56,370 bases of DNA from Gnetum montanum. Its lineage: Eukaryota; Streptophyta; Gnetopsida; Gnetales; Gnetaceae. This document shows, in pieces, positions 33,730 through 45,386 of the stretch. Location: positions 1,554-57,923 of the forward strand of contig MNCI01028793.1 of the NCBI GenBank assembly GCA_015680685.1, written 5' to 3'. Positions within the stretch are counted from its first letter, which is position 1; each line of letters begins with the position of its first letter. Both the position numbers and the translations under genes were made by a program. The notes under the pieces are model-generated. The model had not been told where the DNA came from and made no database searches. It saw nothing but the letters and a program-made list of their open reading frames with translations.

Positions 33730-34322
33730 TGAGCAACGAGTACCCCTGCACCCAACCATATGAATCATAAGTGTTCACGCATGATCTCATCGAATTCTAT
33801 GGATGGAACTAGTTCTGGCATCTAGATTGTTAAGCATTGATCACAAGACACTATCTTGCAACTTGGACTAGTGGTAGCATTGTCACATATGGTTCAGAGC
33901 ATAGTAAGACATGATAATTAATGTTGTTAGGTCCATTTTTCTCCTATCGATAAACATAATTGAAAATGAGATTTAATCCTAAATCTAAGTAATGACAATA
34001 ATGTAAATCTACTCTAGCCTAGAGTGATGAGCATCCTATCCTAGTTTATCATACATGGCTTGGACTCATGTAACCCTTATTGGGTTACTAAGCATTATGC
34101 TACTAGGCAAACCAAGCAATAACACTACTAGGATTACCAAATGATTACACTTAAACGCTCGAAACTAGTCGTACTCATTCTGATTTACTAATGAATAACT
34201 GAAGTAAAATACTTGTAAATGTAAATGATTAAACTAATAAAATAGTAAAAACTATGCTAATTAAAATAGTAAAACTAAGTGGATGCTGTAATGATGAAAA
34301 ATAATCTTGATCTTTATTTCTT
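33730..34322 (-). mobile_element. 5' LTR (U5 and part of R) of the minus-strand Athila-like element
   Basis: On the minus strand it ends ...GTTGCTCA at 33730. Colinear with 34402-34832, 8469-9228 and 45387-46157. Its upstream (U3) part is missing: at 34322 it joins directly to the 5' end of a tRNA-Asp sequence. Confidence 0.8.
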
Positions 34323-34397
34323 GTCGTTGTAATATAGTGGTGAGTATTCTTGCCTATCACCTAGGTGACCAGGATTCCATCCCTGCCAACAGTGCCA
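34323..34397 (+). other. Full-length mature tRNA-Asp copy (75 nt with CCA) fused to LTRs
   Basis: Starts GTCGTTGTAATATAGTGG and ends CAACAGTGCCA. Length is exactly 75 nt, as for 72-nt tRNA-Asp plus CCA. About 61 of 75 positions match the plant tRNA-Asp(GTC) sequence as I remember it; the anticodon is now ATC. The last 18 bases are the complement of an Athila-type primer site at the correct spacing from the LTR end at 34402. Encoded CCA plus this position shows it is a reverse-transcribed primer tRNA, not a tRNA gene. It is not expected to be functional. Confidence 0.88.
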
Positions 34398-34401
34398 ATG
34401 A

Positions 34402-34832
34402 TGAACGACGGGTACCTTGACACCCAACCATACAAATCACAAGCATTCATATATGATCTAATCAAATTCCATGGATGAAACTAGTTGTGGCATCTAGATT
34501 GTTAAGCATTAATCATAGGATATTATCTTCCCACTTGGACTAGTGGTAGCTTTCTCACGTATGGTTTAGTTCAAAGTAAGGCATATGATAATTGATGTTG
34601 TTAAGCCCATTTTACTTTTAGTGATAAACATAATTGAGAATGAAATTTCATCCTAAATCTAAGTAATGATGGCGATGTAAATCTACTTTAGCCTAGAGCG
34701 ATGAGCATCTGATCCTAGCTTACCATACATGTCTTGAGCTCATGTAACCATTACTGGGTTATCAAATGTTATGCTATTGGGCAAACCAAGCAATAACACT
34801 TAAACACTTGAACCCAGTCATACTCATTCTAC
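34402..34832 (-). mobile_element. Second LTR (U5-side fragment) attached to the tRNA copy
   Basis: Minus strand ends ...CGTCGTTCA at 34402, four bases from the tRNA CCA. It is closely colinear with 33730-34160 and stops near 34832. Together with the tRNA it forms a unit LTR-tRNA joined to the 5' LTR of the element. Confidence 0.75.
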
Positions 34833-35389
34833 TTTAATAAGAAAAGTCTATACAAGCTAAGAATTTTAAAGAGCATTCATATAAGAAAAGTCTATACAAA
34901 CCTTTTAGAAAAACTTCAAGGATAAGGAGGGGCAAAATACAAAAATGGTGAGGGTAGAGGTTTAGAGCATGAGGCATGGTAAGATTTCTTATCTTTATAT
35001 AATCTTGGAAAGCTTTAAAAATACAAACATTTAATTAGATAAAACTAAGAATTTTAAAAAGCATCCATATGCTCAATGCTATGCAAAGGTACTATCCTAC
35101 AAATCACATCATCATCTTCATCTTAGCTTTATCCCAATAAAATGGAGTTAGAAGCTTTATCCCAATAAAATGGAGTTAGCTATACAAGAAATCTCTGTAA
35201 CCATTTTCAAACATCTTGGCAGGCAATTAATCCTTGTCATCTTTAGAGCATGATTGACGATTGGCTATAATGCAGTTTGGAATGCAATTTGGTGTTTGCA
35301 AACACCAATGTTTATTAAAGCTCTTCCTCTTTAAACACCAAACTAAGCCATGATCCAAAGACTAAATCTTTTAATTTAGACATGAGAAT
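34833..35389. other. AT-rich interval with local duplications
   Basis: No gene recognised. It contains aagaaaagtctatacaa twice (34841 and 34882), a 28-bp tandem duplication of agctttatcccaataaaatg... (35125-35152 and 35153-35179), a perfect 20-bp palindrome (35289-35308) and the start of a 56-bp duplication (35342-35397 and 35398-35448). Confidence 0.6.
35289..35308. repeat. Perfect 20-bp palindrome
   Basis: TTGGTGTTTGCAAACACCAA is its own reverse complement. Part of it (AAACACCAA) recurs at 35334. Possibly the end of a small DNA transposon or chance; no matching terminal repeat was found. Confidence 0.7.
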
Positions 35390-38300
35390 TGGTGGGCACT
35401 AAGCCATAATCCAAGGAAGAAATCTTTGAATTTAGACATGAGAATTGTTGGGGTGCGCCAGGCCTTGAATGAAGTGCAATACTGATACGACGCACAAAGA
35501 GCAAAGGCAGCAAGCTACCTTAAAATGCTCCAAGTATGCCAAGCAACATGACACTCAAAAAAAAACATGAGTAAATGAGTCTTCACTTCTACAAAGAGGA
35601 CATTGAAAAGAAATATTTCTCATATATTTAAGACAAGTATTAATAGGAAGACCTTGATGGATAACACACCATAAAAAATACAAATTTTAGGGAATGTAAG
35701 AGTTCTCAAACTATCTTTTATTTTCCTCATCCAAAAGTACAATGATAATTGCATTTTCCAAGTCTTATTGAACTTATTATGAACAAAATCATTCTTTAAT
35801 ATTGTAAGCAACTTTTCAATTAAAAGGAAAAATAAATCATCATCCTTCCAAAAAAAATATCTAGAAAAGCCCGATGCAAAATATTATTAACTTTAAATAA
35901 ATTTTCAAGATTAAAAATTAATTTTTCAAAATTCTTTTTTTTTCTTTCTATTCAAACAATAGAGGTTAAAAACTTCATTTCAAGTAATCCATCTATCATT
36001 TCAAGTGGTACACAATCTAAATGCATTTGTAGCCCAAGCTCCTTCATTAAAAGAAAGCCACCATGGGTTATTTTGTTTAAGCGTGTCTTTTGAAATTGTA
36101 ATAAGATTATAATTCCAATATTTACTAAGTTTTCTTCATGTCTTCCAAATTGTTTTAAGAATTAGAGAATTAGAAATAGAAATGACCTAAGGAAAATGAA
36201 GATAGTGAAGAAAGTTCTTAAAGGACCAATTGTTATTATACTTAGGTTTTCCTTACATACGTCTATTTCTTAAAAGAAGCATCCAAACATCATTTCCATT
36301 AATGCACTTTCTAGTCCATTTTGCAACAAGAGAAATACCCTAGTTACAAGAATTCATGAGGCCAAGTCTTCCATTTTTCTTACTACTAGTGTAAATATTT
36401 CAAACAACTCTAGAAAAACCTTTTCTATGTTGCTTAGTAAACCAAAGAAATTGATGGATAATAGGATCAATTCTATCATAAAAATTGTTAGAAGGAGTCC
36501 AACAACTAGAGTAATAAATATGAGTAGATTAAAGTATTTACTTAATAACTAAAAATTCACTAGCAAGGGTGAGCCTTTTTTCCTTCCATTTATTAAGCTT
36601 CTTTTCAATTTTATTAACCACATAATTCTACAAATTAGTCAAATTAGTCTCCAAAAGGAAAATTTATTACTAAAATTTTTAAAACAGAATATTTTTTCAA
36701 GATTTTCCAAGGCCTGAGAATAACCCACTCATCAATATACTATTATAATAAATAGCAAATTTTTTCAATTCATCCAAGAGTTAGATAACATGCAGTAATC
36801 CTCCACTCTAGCTAAAAGATTATTAATATGTTACAAAGAATTGTTGATCATAAAAAAATCATTTACAAAATGCATATTAAGCAATTATGTACCTTGATCA
36901 TCAACTAAAATTTTCTTAATGATATTCCTTTGTAGATTATAATGTACATTATGTAAAAGAAACTCTATAATTATAATAAAAGACATAGGTCTAGAGAACA
37001 ACATTGACAAACTAACTATTGAAGAGAAAAGAAAAATTTAATCCAAAATTAGTAGCAACTTAAGCATTACCATCAATGAGCAGGGTATAGATAAAAAAAT
37101 CACCAAATCCTAGTTTGTAGAGAAAAGAAATAATGAAATTCTATTCAATGTTGTCATAAGCTTTGGCATAATGTAACTTAACAAAAGCAATATCTTAGTT
37201 AATATTAGAAGCCCCCCTTTTTTAAAACCATTCTGCATATGTCTAATGGTATCTTTAATAACCTTCTAGGTTCGACAAGCCATTCATTTAGCTAAAATTT
37301 TATAAGTATTATTAAGAAGAGTAATAGGCCTCCAATTATCAATATGTTGAAGATCTCCATTCTTAGGAAGAAGATAAATTACACCTTTATTAATATTTTT
37401 ACCAAGAGAAATTTTTTTAATGGCTTCTTAGATAAGATGAAAGAGATCATATCTAATGATATCTTAATGCTTCTTAAAAAATTTAACTATAAAATGATCA
37501 AAACCTGAAGCTTTACCATCTACTAAATGAAAGGTCACTTATGTGATTTATTTAGCCATAATTTCAACTTCAAGAATACTTCAATGCACGTTTGTTATAA
37601 GATGAAGAATATGTGTACTAGAGGCCTGAAAGGATATCTTACTAAAACCTTTAGAAGAAAAATGATTTGCTAAAAAATAATTAATAGTCTTGAGATCTTT
37701 AATGATGGAATCATTTAGATAAAGTGATTTCAGTGTAGGTCCTTGATCCTTTCTTTTTAGAATTTTAAAAAACTCCTTGCACTGTTCATCTTCAATTTTC
37801 AATCAAACCCATGAAACTTTTAGTAAGAGTACTTTTAGCTTCAAAAACATTTCAACATTATTTAGCATAATGAGATTTAGCCGAGGCTTTTTGAGTTTAA
37901 AAATAAAAGGAATTTTAGTCTAAAAGAATTTGCATTTACTCTATAGATTTTGCAAGATCTTCTTTAACTTGATGCTTATGCTCAGCAAATTACTTTCCAA
38001 ACCATCTAACATAATTTCTAATTCTACCAATAGTTTGTTGCCACTAGTCAATCCAACTAATATCACCAATAGGATTTTTTGGATTCTATAAAAATTTCAA
38101 AAAAAATTTTCTGCTAGATCCTATGAACATATTAGCATTCATATGAAAAAGCTCATGCTTTTAAAATAATTAATTCTAGAGAAAAAATGCTAATAGGAAA
38201 TTTTTTTGATAAAGTAGCATTTGTATCCACTTTTACTTTTCTTATAGACTTCCAAAAGAAAACATTAGAGATGTAAAATCTATTAATTTGACAATAAATT

Positions 38301-38394
38301 TTATTATTTCCTTGTTGATAATTACACCAAGTATAATGCTTCTCATTCGAATGAGATGAGAATAAAGAGCTAATATTAGAAAGAAAATATTTTT
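35390..38394 (-). pseudogene. L1-type LINE ORF2 remnant, minus strand
   Basis: Read leftwards: the C-terminal end of an APE-type endonuclease near 38330-38250 (HYTWCNYQQGNNKIYC, then INRFYISNVFF); linker; reverse transcriptase with YLLPKNGDLQHIDNWRPI near 37380-37320 and further degraded RT blocks to about 36500; then a C-terminal region with FNKTWKMQLSLYFWMRKIKD near 35770-35710 and a CPLCRSEDSFTHVFF zinc motif near 35600-35550 (zf-RVT). This is the normal domain order of a plant L1 ORF2. Frames are broken throughout. The 5' side runs into an assembly gap; the 3' side ends near the duplicated block at 35342-35448. A related LINE lies in opposite orientation at 38930-42850. Confidence 0.8.
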
Positions 38395-38484
38395 NNNNNN
38401 NNNNNNNNNNNNNNNNNNNNNNNNNNNNNNNNNNNNNNNNNNNNNNNNNNNNNNNNNNNNNNNNNNNNNNNNNNNNNNNNNNNN
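38395..38484. other. Assembly gap (90 N)
   Basis: Run of N between the minus-strand LINE and the first SINE; the true length is unknown. Confidence 0.95.
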
Positions 38485-38625
38485 AATGAGATGTTAGCAT
38501 AGTGGTAATACTCTTGATTTGAGAGCTCCAAGTGATGAGTTCAATTCTAGTGGGCAATGTTAAGTTATAAAGTTCAAACTAGACTATATATCTTGGGGTG
38601 TACTTATATTACAATTATTTCAAAG
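38485..38625 (+). mobile_element. tRNA-derived SINE, copy 1
   Basis: Has a polymerase III A-box-like TAGCATAGTGG near 38493 and a B-box-like GAGTTCAATTC near 38536, then a body with gttataaagttc and actatatatcttggg that recurs in copies 2 and 3. The left end is cut by the gap. Confidence 0.65.
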
Positions 38626-38729
38626 TTTCAACATTCCCACCCACCCCCTCCCCCCTCTTCCTTTCTTATAATTAATGGCCAATAATAGTTGGATCAAATG
38701 TAATACATTGCCTTGTTAGGTAAAAGGAA

Positions 38730-38905
38730 GCTAGCCTAGTGGTAAGACTCTTATTTAAAAGTTTCAAGTCATGGGTTTGATTTTAGTGGGCAAGTTATAA
38801 AGTTCTAATTAGACTATATATTTTGGGATGCACCTATATATCATATTAGCTATATGTCTTGTAGTGTACCTATAGTGAAGTTATTTTTAGTTTCCATAGG
38901 CAAAT
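38730..38905 (+). mobile_element. tRNA-derived SINE, copy 2
   Basis: A box CTAGCCTAGTGG near 38741, B box GGGTTTGATTT near 38774, and the same body as copy 1 (gttataaagttctaattagac). It lies about 250 bp downstream of copy 1 in the same orientation. Confidence 0.7.
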
Positions 38906-38929
38906 TGTTTTAAGTTAAGTCAACGGCTT

Positions 38930-41900
38930 GAAGTTTTGTTGATCTTAAGGATTTATTCTAGAGATATTCTAATGATTTGAAGATGAAGAATACTAATATC
39001 TCTCAATCTATGGAGACTCTATAGGATTTTAAAGCTTTTAATTTTGTTTTAACTAATGACTTATATGAATCTTTATCAAAAGATATTACTTCTCAATATA
39101 TCTTATCAAATTTATTCACCCAAATAAGGGTTTTACACGAGTAATTCAAGCTATCCCAGAATATTATGGAGTTAATATTTTGCATGCCTACTATTTTTTC
39201 CACTCTTTTTTGCTTGTCGAACTAAAAAATTCTAAAATGGTAAAGAAATCGTTGAATCTTAAACTTTCATGGATTATTGTAATACTTTTATTTCTTGAAA
39301 ATGGAAAGTGGGTATTAGCCATTTTCCTCAAAATGTTCTATGATTTAACATTTCTCTCTTATTTCTCGAAGTGTTAAAAGTGATAATGTTAGTAGCATTA
39401 GCATAATCTTTAAAATAAAGTAAAAAAACATTACTAGATAGTGTGCAATGCATATGTTATTATGTAGAGATTGATTTACAATAGAGAAAAGTAGAATTAA
39501 AACTCAAGATAGGTAATTAGTGTTTTTCCTAAAAAATTACATACTATAATTTGTGAGGATATTGTAATTATTATTGTCATGAAGGCCATGTTATTGGGAT
39601 TTGTTCTCTTCTTAAAAAAAAGTTATTCATGAAGACAAGAAATAATATTTTTTAGAAAAGAAAGATAGTGGTAATTTTCAATATCCACCAATGAAACCTT
39701 CTTCAATAAGCTTTTAATTTTTACTAATCCTTTTAAATTTGAAGATGCTAGTAAATTCTCTATATTTAATTAGAATCCTTCATTAGGAAAAAAAGACTTT
39801 TTAGTAAGGACTAACAATGAAAGTACTAATGCAGAAGGATTTTGCTTAGTGTAACGCAACAAGAAAAGGCTTGCAGATCATGATTTTTCTTCAAAAACTC
39901 ATAAGGTATTCCCTTCGCTTTCTACTTTCATTAATGTTGTAAACGCTTTCTCATCAAACAATGCTTTTTTAACTATCAGTGACATGGATTGTGAGACAAA
40001 TGTTAAGCTCAAAAAACTAAGAATAGGAGCCTCCTTCCCCACATCTTAATGTCAGTTTTATCATAGAATGTTCAATGCCTTTCTAATAGATCCCAAGTAA
40101 AGATTGTCAGGGAGTATCTTTTAATCTAGCATTTATGTAGATTTTTTTTTCCTTCAATAGATTAAGATTTTAGAGCATGATAATTCTATTATACTTAGTA
40201 TAATTATCAACAAGAAAATAATAGAATTCATTATTGGCTTAATAGATTTTACATCTCTAATATTTCTTACTTGATGATATTAGTTGGATTGATTAGTAGT
40301 AACAAACTACTAGTAGAGTCAGAAATTATGCAAGATGATTTGGAAAGTAATTTTCTAAGTGAAAGCATTAAGTTGAAGAAGAGCTTGCAAAATTTGTTAA
40401 GTAAATGTAAATTCATATTGCTTAAATTCCCTTTGATTTTAAAATTCAAAAAGGCTTGGCTAAAGATCATTATGCTAAAAAATGTTAAGATGCTTTTGAA
40501 GCTAAATATGCTTTTACTAAAAGTCACGTGTCCTGGCTAAAAATTGAAGATGAACCTTGTAAGTAGCTTTTTAAATTTCTCAAAGGAAAGGATCAAGAAC
40601 CAAACTGGAATTGCTCTATGTAAATGATGGCATTACTACAAATCTTGAAACTATGAACAAATTTTTAGGAAATTATTTTTCTTCTATTTTTTCTTTTGAT
40701 GGTTTTCACAAGAAAACCTTAAAGGCTTCTAATACTCATATTTCTCATTTTATAACAAAAATGCATTGAAGTATCCTTAAAGTAAAAATTGCACTAGAAT
40801 AAATTAAAATAGTGACTTTTAGTTTAAAATATGGTAAAGCTCTAAAATTTGATGATATTAAAATTGAAATTTTTTAAGAAGCATTGGAACATTCTTGAAG
40901 ATGATTTCTTTCATATTTTCAAAAAAGTTATTAAAAAAGTTTCTCTTGGCAAAAATATTAATAAAGTTGTAGCTCATCTTTTTCCTAAGAATGGAGATCT
41001 TCAACATATTGGTAATTAGAGGTTTATTGTTCTTTTTAATAATACTTATAAAATTTTAGCAAAATAGATGGATTGCCACATTTAGAAGATTATAGAGAAT
41101 ATCATCAAACCTTAGTACATAGATTTTATTAAAGGTGGACATATCTTAAATAATGTTATTGTAGCTTGAGAGAAAATGTAATGGACTTCTAACACTAACT
41201 AGGACATTCCTTTTATTAAGTTAAATTATGCAAAAACATATGATAGGATTAAATGGAATTTCATTGTTTCTTGTCTTTGTAAACTGGGATTAGTGATTAT
41301 TTTATTCATCTTGTCTATACCTTGCTTACTAATGTAAATATTCAAGTTTCTATAAGTTTTGGATTAAATTTCTTTTTTTCTCTTCAATGATTAGATTATC
41401 AAGTTTGCGTGTTAACTTTCAATCTTTTCATTATTGCAATAGATTTTATTTTACATAATTTACATTATAATTTATAAAAGAATATCATTAAGGGAATTTT
41501 AATTAGTGATCAAGGTATTGAATTACTTAACATCCACTTTGCATATCATTCCTTTTTTTAATGACTAATAAGACTCCGCAACATATCAATATTCTATTAG
41601 CTAAAGTGAAGGATCAATGTATGTTATTTAGCTCTCATATTAATCACAAAAAATCTATTTTTTTTACTTTGAAACCTGGAAAATCTTTTAGATTTTTTTT
41701 TCAAAATTTTAGAAATAATTTTTTATTTTGAGCCTAATTTGAATATTTTATGGAATTATGTGGTTGAAAATTTGAAAAGAAACTTGATAAATGAAAAGAA
41801 AAAAAGTTCATCATTGCTACAAAGTTTTAGTTATTAAGTAGATTCTTTAATCTACTTGTTCATTATGATAAAATTGATTAAATTATCTGTTAATTTCTTT

Positions 41901-42850
41901 GGTCTATTAAATAATGTAGAAAAAACTTTACTATAATTGCTTGGGATATTTACACTAGTAATTAGAAAGATGGAGGACTTGGCCTCATTAATTGTTATAG
42001 CTATTATGTTTTTCTTTTAACAAGTGCATTTATAGAGATAATGTTTGGATGCTTCTTTTAAGAAATAGACTCATGTAAGAAAAACCTAAAAATGATAATA
42101 GTTGGTCTTCTAATAATTTTCTTCATTGTCTTCTTTTTTGTTATGTCATACCCATTCTTGGTTCTCTAGTTCTTAAAAAAACTTAGAAGACATGGTATAA
42201 TCTTAGTAAGTATTATAATTACAATCATATTACAATTTCAAAATATATGCTTAAGAAAATTAGCCCATGGTGGCTTCTTTTTAATAAAGGAGCTTAGGCT
42301 ACTAATTCATCTAGATTGTGTACCACTTGAAGCATATTTGGTATCATTGTAGTTTCCTATCTACATATGCTTGATAGATGGATTACATGGAAAGAGACTT
42401 CTAGCCTCCATGATCCAAATAGAAAAAGAAAAAATTTAGAAAATTTAATTTCTAATCTTGAGAATTTATTTAAAGTTGATAATAGTTTACATCAAGGCTT
42501 CTCAACCATTTTTAAAAATGATTGTAGATTTTTTTTTAACTCTAAAGTTGCATACGAGATTATTACCAAAATTCATTTTATTCATAAAAAATTCAATAAG
42601 GATTGAAAAATGAAACTACCACCACACTTTTGAATGCGAAAAATAAAAGATATTTGGAGAGTTTTTACCGTTTAAAAAAAAATTATTTTTATAGTATTTT
42701 ATTCATTCTCATATTAGCATTCAACTTCAATATATAAAAATGTTTTCTCCTTAATACCCTTTTTGTAGTAGTAAGGACTCATTTTCTCTTGTTTTTTTAG
42801 AGCCTAGTTGCATAACATGCTTGAAAATGGACATCTATACTTTGTAACAA
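38930..42850 (+). pseudogene. L1-type LINE remnant, plus strand
   Basis: Heavily decayed LINE ORF2. Endonuclease-end-like text lies near 40200-40260, in the same place as in the minus copy. The RT block HLFPKNGDLQHIGN lies near 40975-41020 with NNTYKILAK after it, a KLNYAKTYDRIKW segment is near 41218-41258, and a KDGGLGLINC segment is near 41968-41998. The C-terminal part has KMKLPPHFWMRKIKD-like text near 42608-42655 and a zf-RVT motif (CPFCSSKDSFSLVFLEP-like) near 42757-42810. It is the inverted relative of 35390-38394. Nothing upstream of 39000 is recognisable. Stops and shifts are dense, so it is long dead. Confidence 0.7.
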
Positions 42851-42939
42851 CTTTCAACCAGGCATCAGTGATATTATTTTTCATGATCAACTTGTTTTAT
42901 CTACTATATTTCTTTGCATTAAGAAGTGTGTTTAGTTGC

Positions 42940-43790
42940 TTGTTCTCTGGTGTACAGTTCCTCTGGTGTCTCCTCCACCATGGTCTACCTATTGGTAAAC
43001 GATTAGAATATCTAGGAATTCCCATTCCTAATTTCCCTCTTTGTGGTGGACAAGATGACTTTGTCCATGTGTTTTGGTGTTGTCCCTTTGCTCAGCATGT
43101 GTGGAAGTGGGCTTCCATAGTTTTTCCTTCATACGAGCTATCTCAAGAGGATGTCATATTCGGCTTTTTAAACATTACTTCTGCTAATCTCAAGTTTCTA
43201 TGGAAAGTTATTAGGCCTACTATTTTATATTATATTTGGAAGCAAAGATGCAATGTTATATTTCAAAGGATTGATTATTCTAATAAATGTTTTCTCACCA
43301 GGTTGGAGAAGCTGTAGATCTTTCACCTCATTCATTTCCAACTCACATCTCAAGCATCCAAGTTCAATCTGGATAGACATCAGTTGGTTCATCTCTTGAA
43401 GCTGTGGGAAAGACTTATGCAATCCAGTAACACTCATCATCAGTAATCTCTGCAAGGAAGCTTTCCATTTCTGTTGTGAGGAGTCACCATTGGAACTCTC
43501 TCTATCCTTAATTGAGAGCTTTTTTATTCCTTATCTAATTCTTTGTCCTTCTATCTTGTAACGAGTCAACATGGGTGGTCATTTGGTGGTGCCCCAATTT
43601 GGGCTTCCTCCCTTAACACTTGTTTATTTATGAGGTTGGTCTTGAGTTTCTTGCATAGTGCTCTCAGCTTCCCCCTTCCCCTTAACCCTATAACTTGTTC
43701 AGGTTACTGTAACTGATACACTGTTAATATCAATAGAACTTCTTTTCGGGGTTCGACATCCCCCCCTCTATTCTATCTAGAAGTTTTAGT
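42940..43790 (+). pseudogene. 3' end of a different LINE with a zf-RVT domain
   Basis: An open frame (within 42808-43317) encodes the C-terminal zinc-binding domain of a LINE reverse transcriptase: FPLCGGQDDFVHVFWCCPF, then QHVWKWASIVF, with a Trp/Phe-rich continuation to about 43310. The first Cys of the CPLC motif is Phe. It is much better preserved than the adjacent LINE and belongs to another family. The following 470 bp are probably its 3' end, finishing near 43740 with atcaatagaacttctttt, a typical LINE tail. The upstream boundary, about 42850-42950, is unclear. Confidence 0.7.
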
Positions 43791-44580
43791 GTGTAGTTAT
43801 TTTTCAACATCAAGAGCATAAATATGACAATTCTTTAGGACTAAAATATGGGATTCTTTAGGACTGAATGTTGAACAATTAATTTGTTTCATGCAATATT
43901 AATTAATTTTTATTTTGGAGGCTTAATTTGGGAAAACTATTAGCTTCTATTACTATTTGTTCATTATTTTGAATTAATACTTTCTTTTATCTTTAAAGGG
44001 AGTTTTCCTTTTTCTTTACAAGAAACCTCCTAGTAAGAATTAAAACCCATGAGGATGCTTTTGAACAATGATTAAGGGTGATTCATTTTCTACCCTAGAA
44101 GGAAGGTTTTTCAAGATTGGTTGTAAGGATGAAAACTTGAAAAGACGTCCCAAAACCATTAGGATTTTTCTTTAAACTCTTTCTTTTATGTTGCTGATAT
44201 ATTCTATTTTATTTTTTTATTTTTCAATTGTTATTCTTTTTTTATGTTTGCACCCCCTTTCAAATTATTTTGGATTCTAACAACCCCTCTAAGGATTAAA
44301 AATAATAGATAGGGTATCAAATATAATTTACAAGTTAAAATTGTTGATGCATTTCAAAGCCTACTAAAATAACAAGTATCATGTTGATTATATGCCTTTG
44401 GGTTGGGGTACATGTATTAAAAATTTTTGAGTTACAACATCCTTTTACTTTCACATTTTCTTTAGCTATTACTTAGTTTCTACTAAAGAGCTAGAACTTC
44501 AACTCTAAGTTGTATTTTCCTATGATAAAATGTGATATAGATGGAAAGGGCGGTAATATATTGTTAAAATATACCTCCAA
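43791..44580. other. AT-rich interval, nothing recognised
   Basis: No ORF, repeat or structured element that I can support. Low-complexity T-rich tracts are present at 43990-44240. Confidence 0.4.
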
Positions 44581-44730
44581 TAATATAATGAGGTGTTATA
44601 CTAGTGGTAAAACTTTTGATTTTGGAACTCCAAGTTATGGGTTTAATTCTACTTGACAATATTAATTTATAAAGTTCTAATTTGACTATATGTCTTAGGA
44701 TAAATATTGTTAAAAAAATATTTCAGGTTC
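44581..44730 (+). mobile_element. tRNA-derived SINE, copy 3
   Basis: A box TATACTAGTGG near 44597, B box GGGTTTAATTC near 44639, body ttataaagttctaatttgac as in copies 1 and 2, A-rich tail near 44715. Confidence 0.7.
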
Positions 44731-44739
44731 CAAAATCTC

Positions 44740-44925
44740 ACAACTACGTGTACCCACTGCTAGTGATATATGGGTGTTGGAATCCAAAATAGGTGAAACA
44801 AAGGTATACCGTAAGATTTATGGAATTTTATAATTTAGTGCTACTTAGTGGAATCAAACCTATGACCTAGGGTTATTAGGCTAAGACTTGTATCACTACT
44901 AGTGATATATGACTTAAGTAGTTAG
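44740..44925 (-). mobile_element. SINE-like sequence, inverted
   Basis: On the minus strand an A-box-like CACTAGTAGTGATACAAG and a B-box-like GGTTTGATTCC occur about 35 bp apart, followed by a body unlike copies 1-3. The motif atatatcactagnagtg occurs twice (near 44760 and 44905). Possibly a second SINE family. Confidence 0.45.
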
Positions 44926-45019
44926 CTTTATTAGTATGTTAAGTAAGAGGTTGCTAATTTGACTTATACTTAAATTATTTTCAAATCTTGGAATTTCCTA
45001 TAACATTCAAATGTTTTAA

Positions 45020-45386
45020 AATTTTTAGGCATTCTCTTTTTCATTAGTGGATCTTCAGAAACTTTATGGGATGTTACAATGAAGAAAATTGAACAAAAAC
45101 TTATTAATTGGAAGGAGAACAAGCATTTAATGGCTGGTAAGTTTATTGTTTGTAAGCATATCATTCAAGATACTCATGTGTATTATTCTTCATGTTGGTC
45201 TTCTAGTATTTCTACATATTGTCACATTAATCAGCTTGTGAGAAATTTTCTTTGGAGTAAAAGCCTTTCTAGAAAAGGTTTTTATCATGTTGCATAGGAA
45301 ATTTGCATTTCTCACAAAGAGGATGGTGGATTAGGATTGATGAGTTTTTATGAATAGGATTTTGTTTCATGTGCCAAGTGGATTGA
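45020..45386 (+). pseudogene. LINE RT C-terminal fragment
   Basis: Encodes the post-catalytic part of an L1-type RT: MKKIEQKLINWKENKHLMAG (45079-45138), then NQLVRNFLWSKS and KEDGGLGLMSFYE up to CAKWID at 45386, where an LTR interrupts it. Mostly open, with a few stops. Its preservation is better than that of the LINE at 38930-42850, so it is probably from another copy. Confidence 0.8.

Noticed and set aside
34323-34397. Functional tRNA-Asp gene
   Set aside because: Genomic plant tRNA genes lack CCA, the stem positions are mutated, the anticodon is altered, and the sequence sits exactly at an LTR primer-site position.
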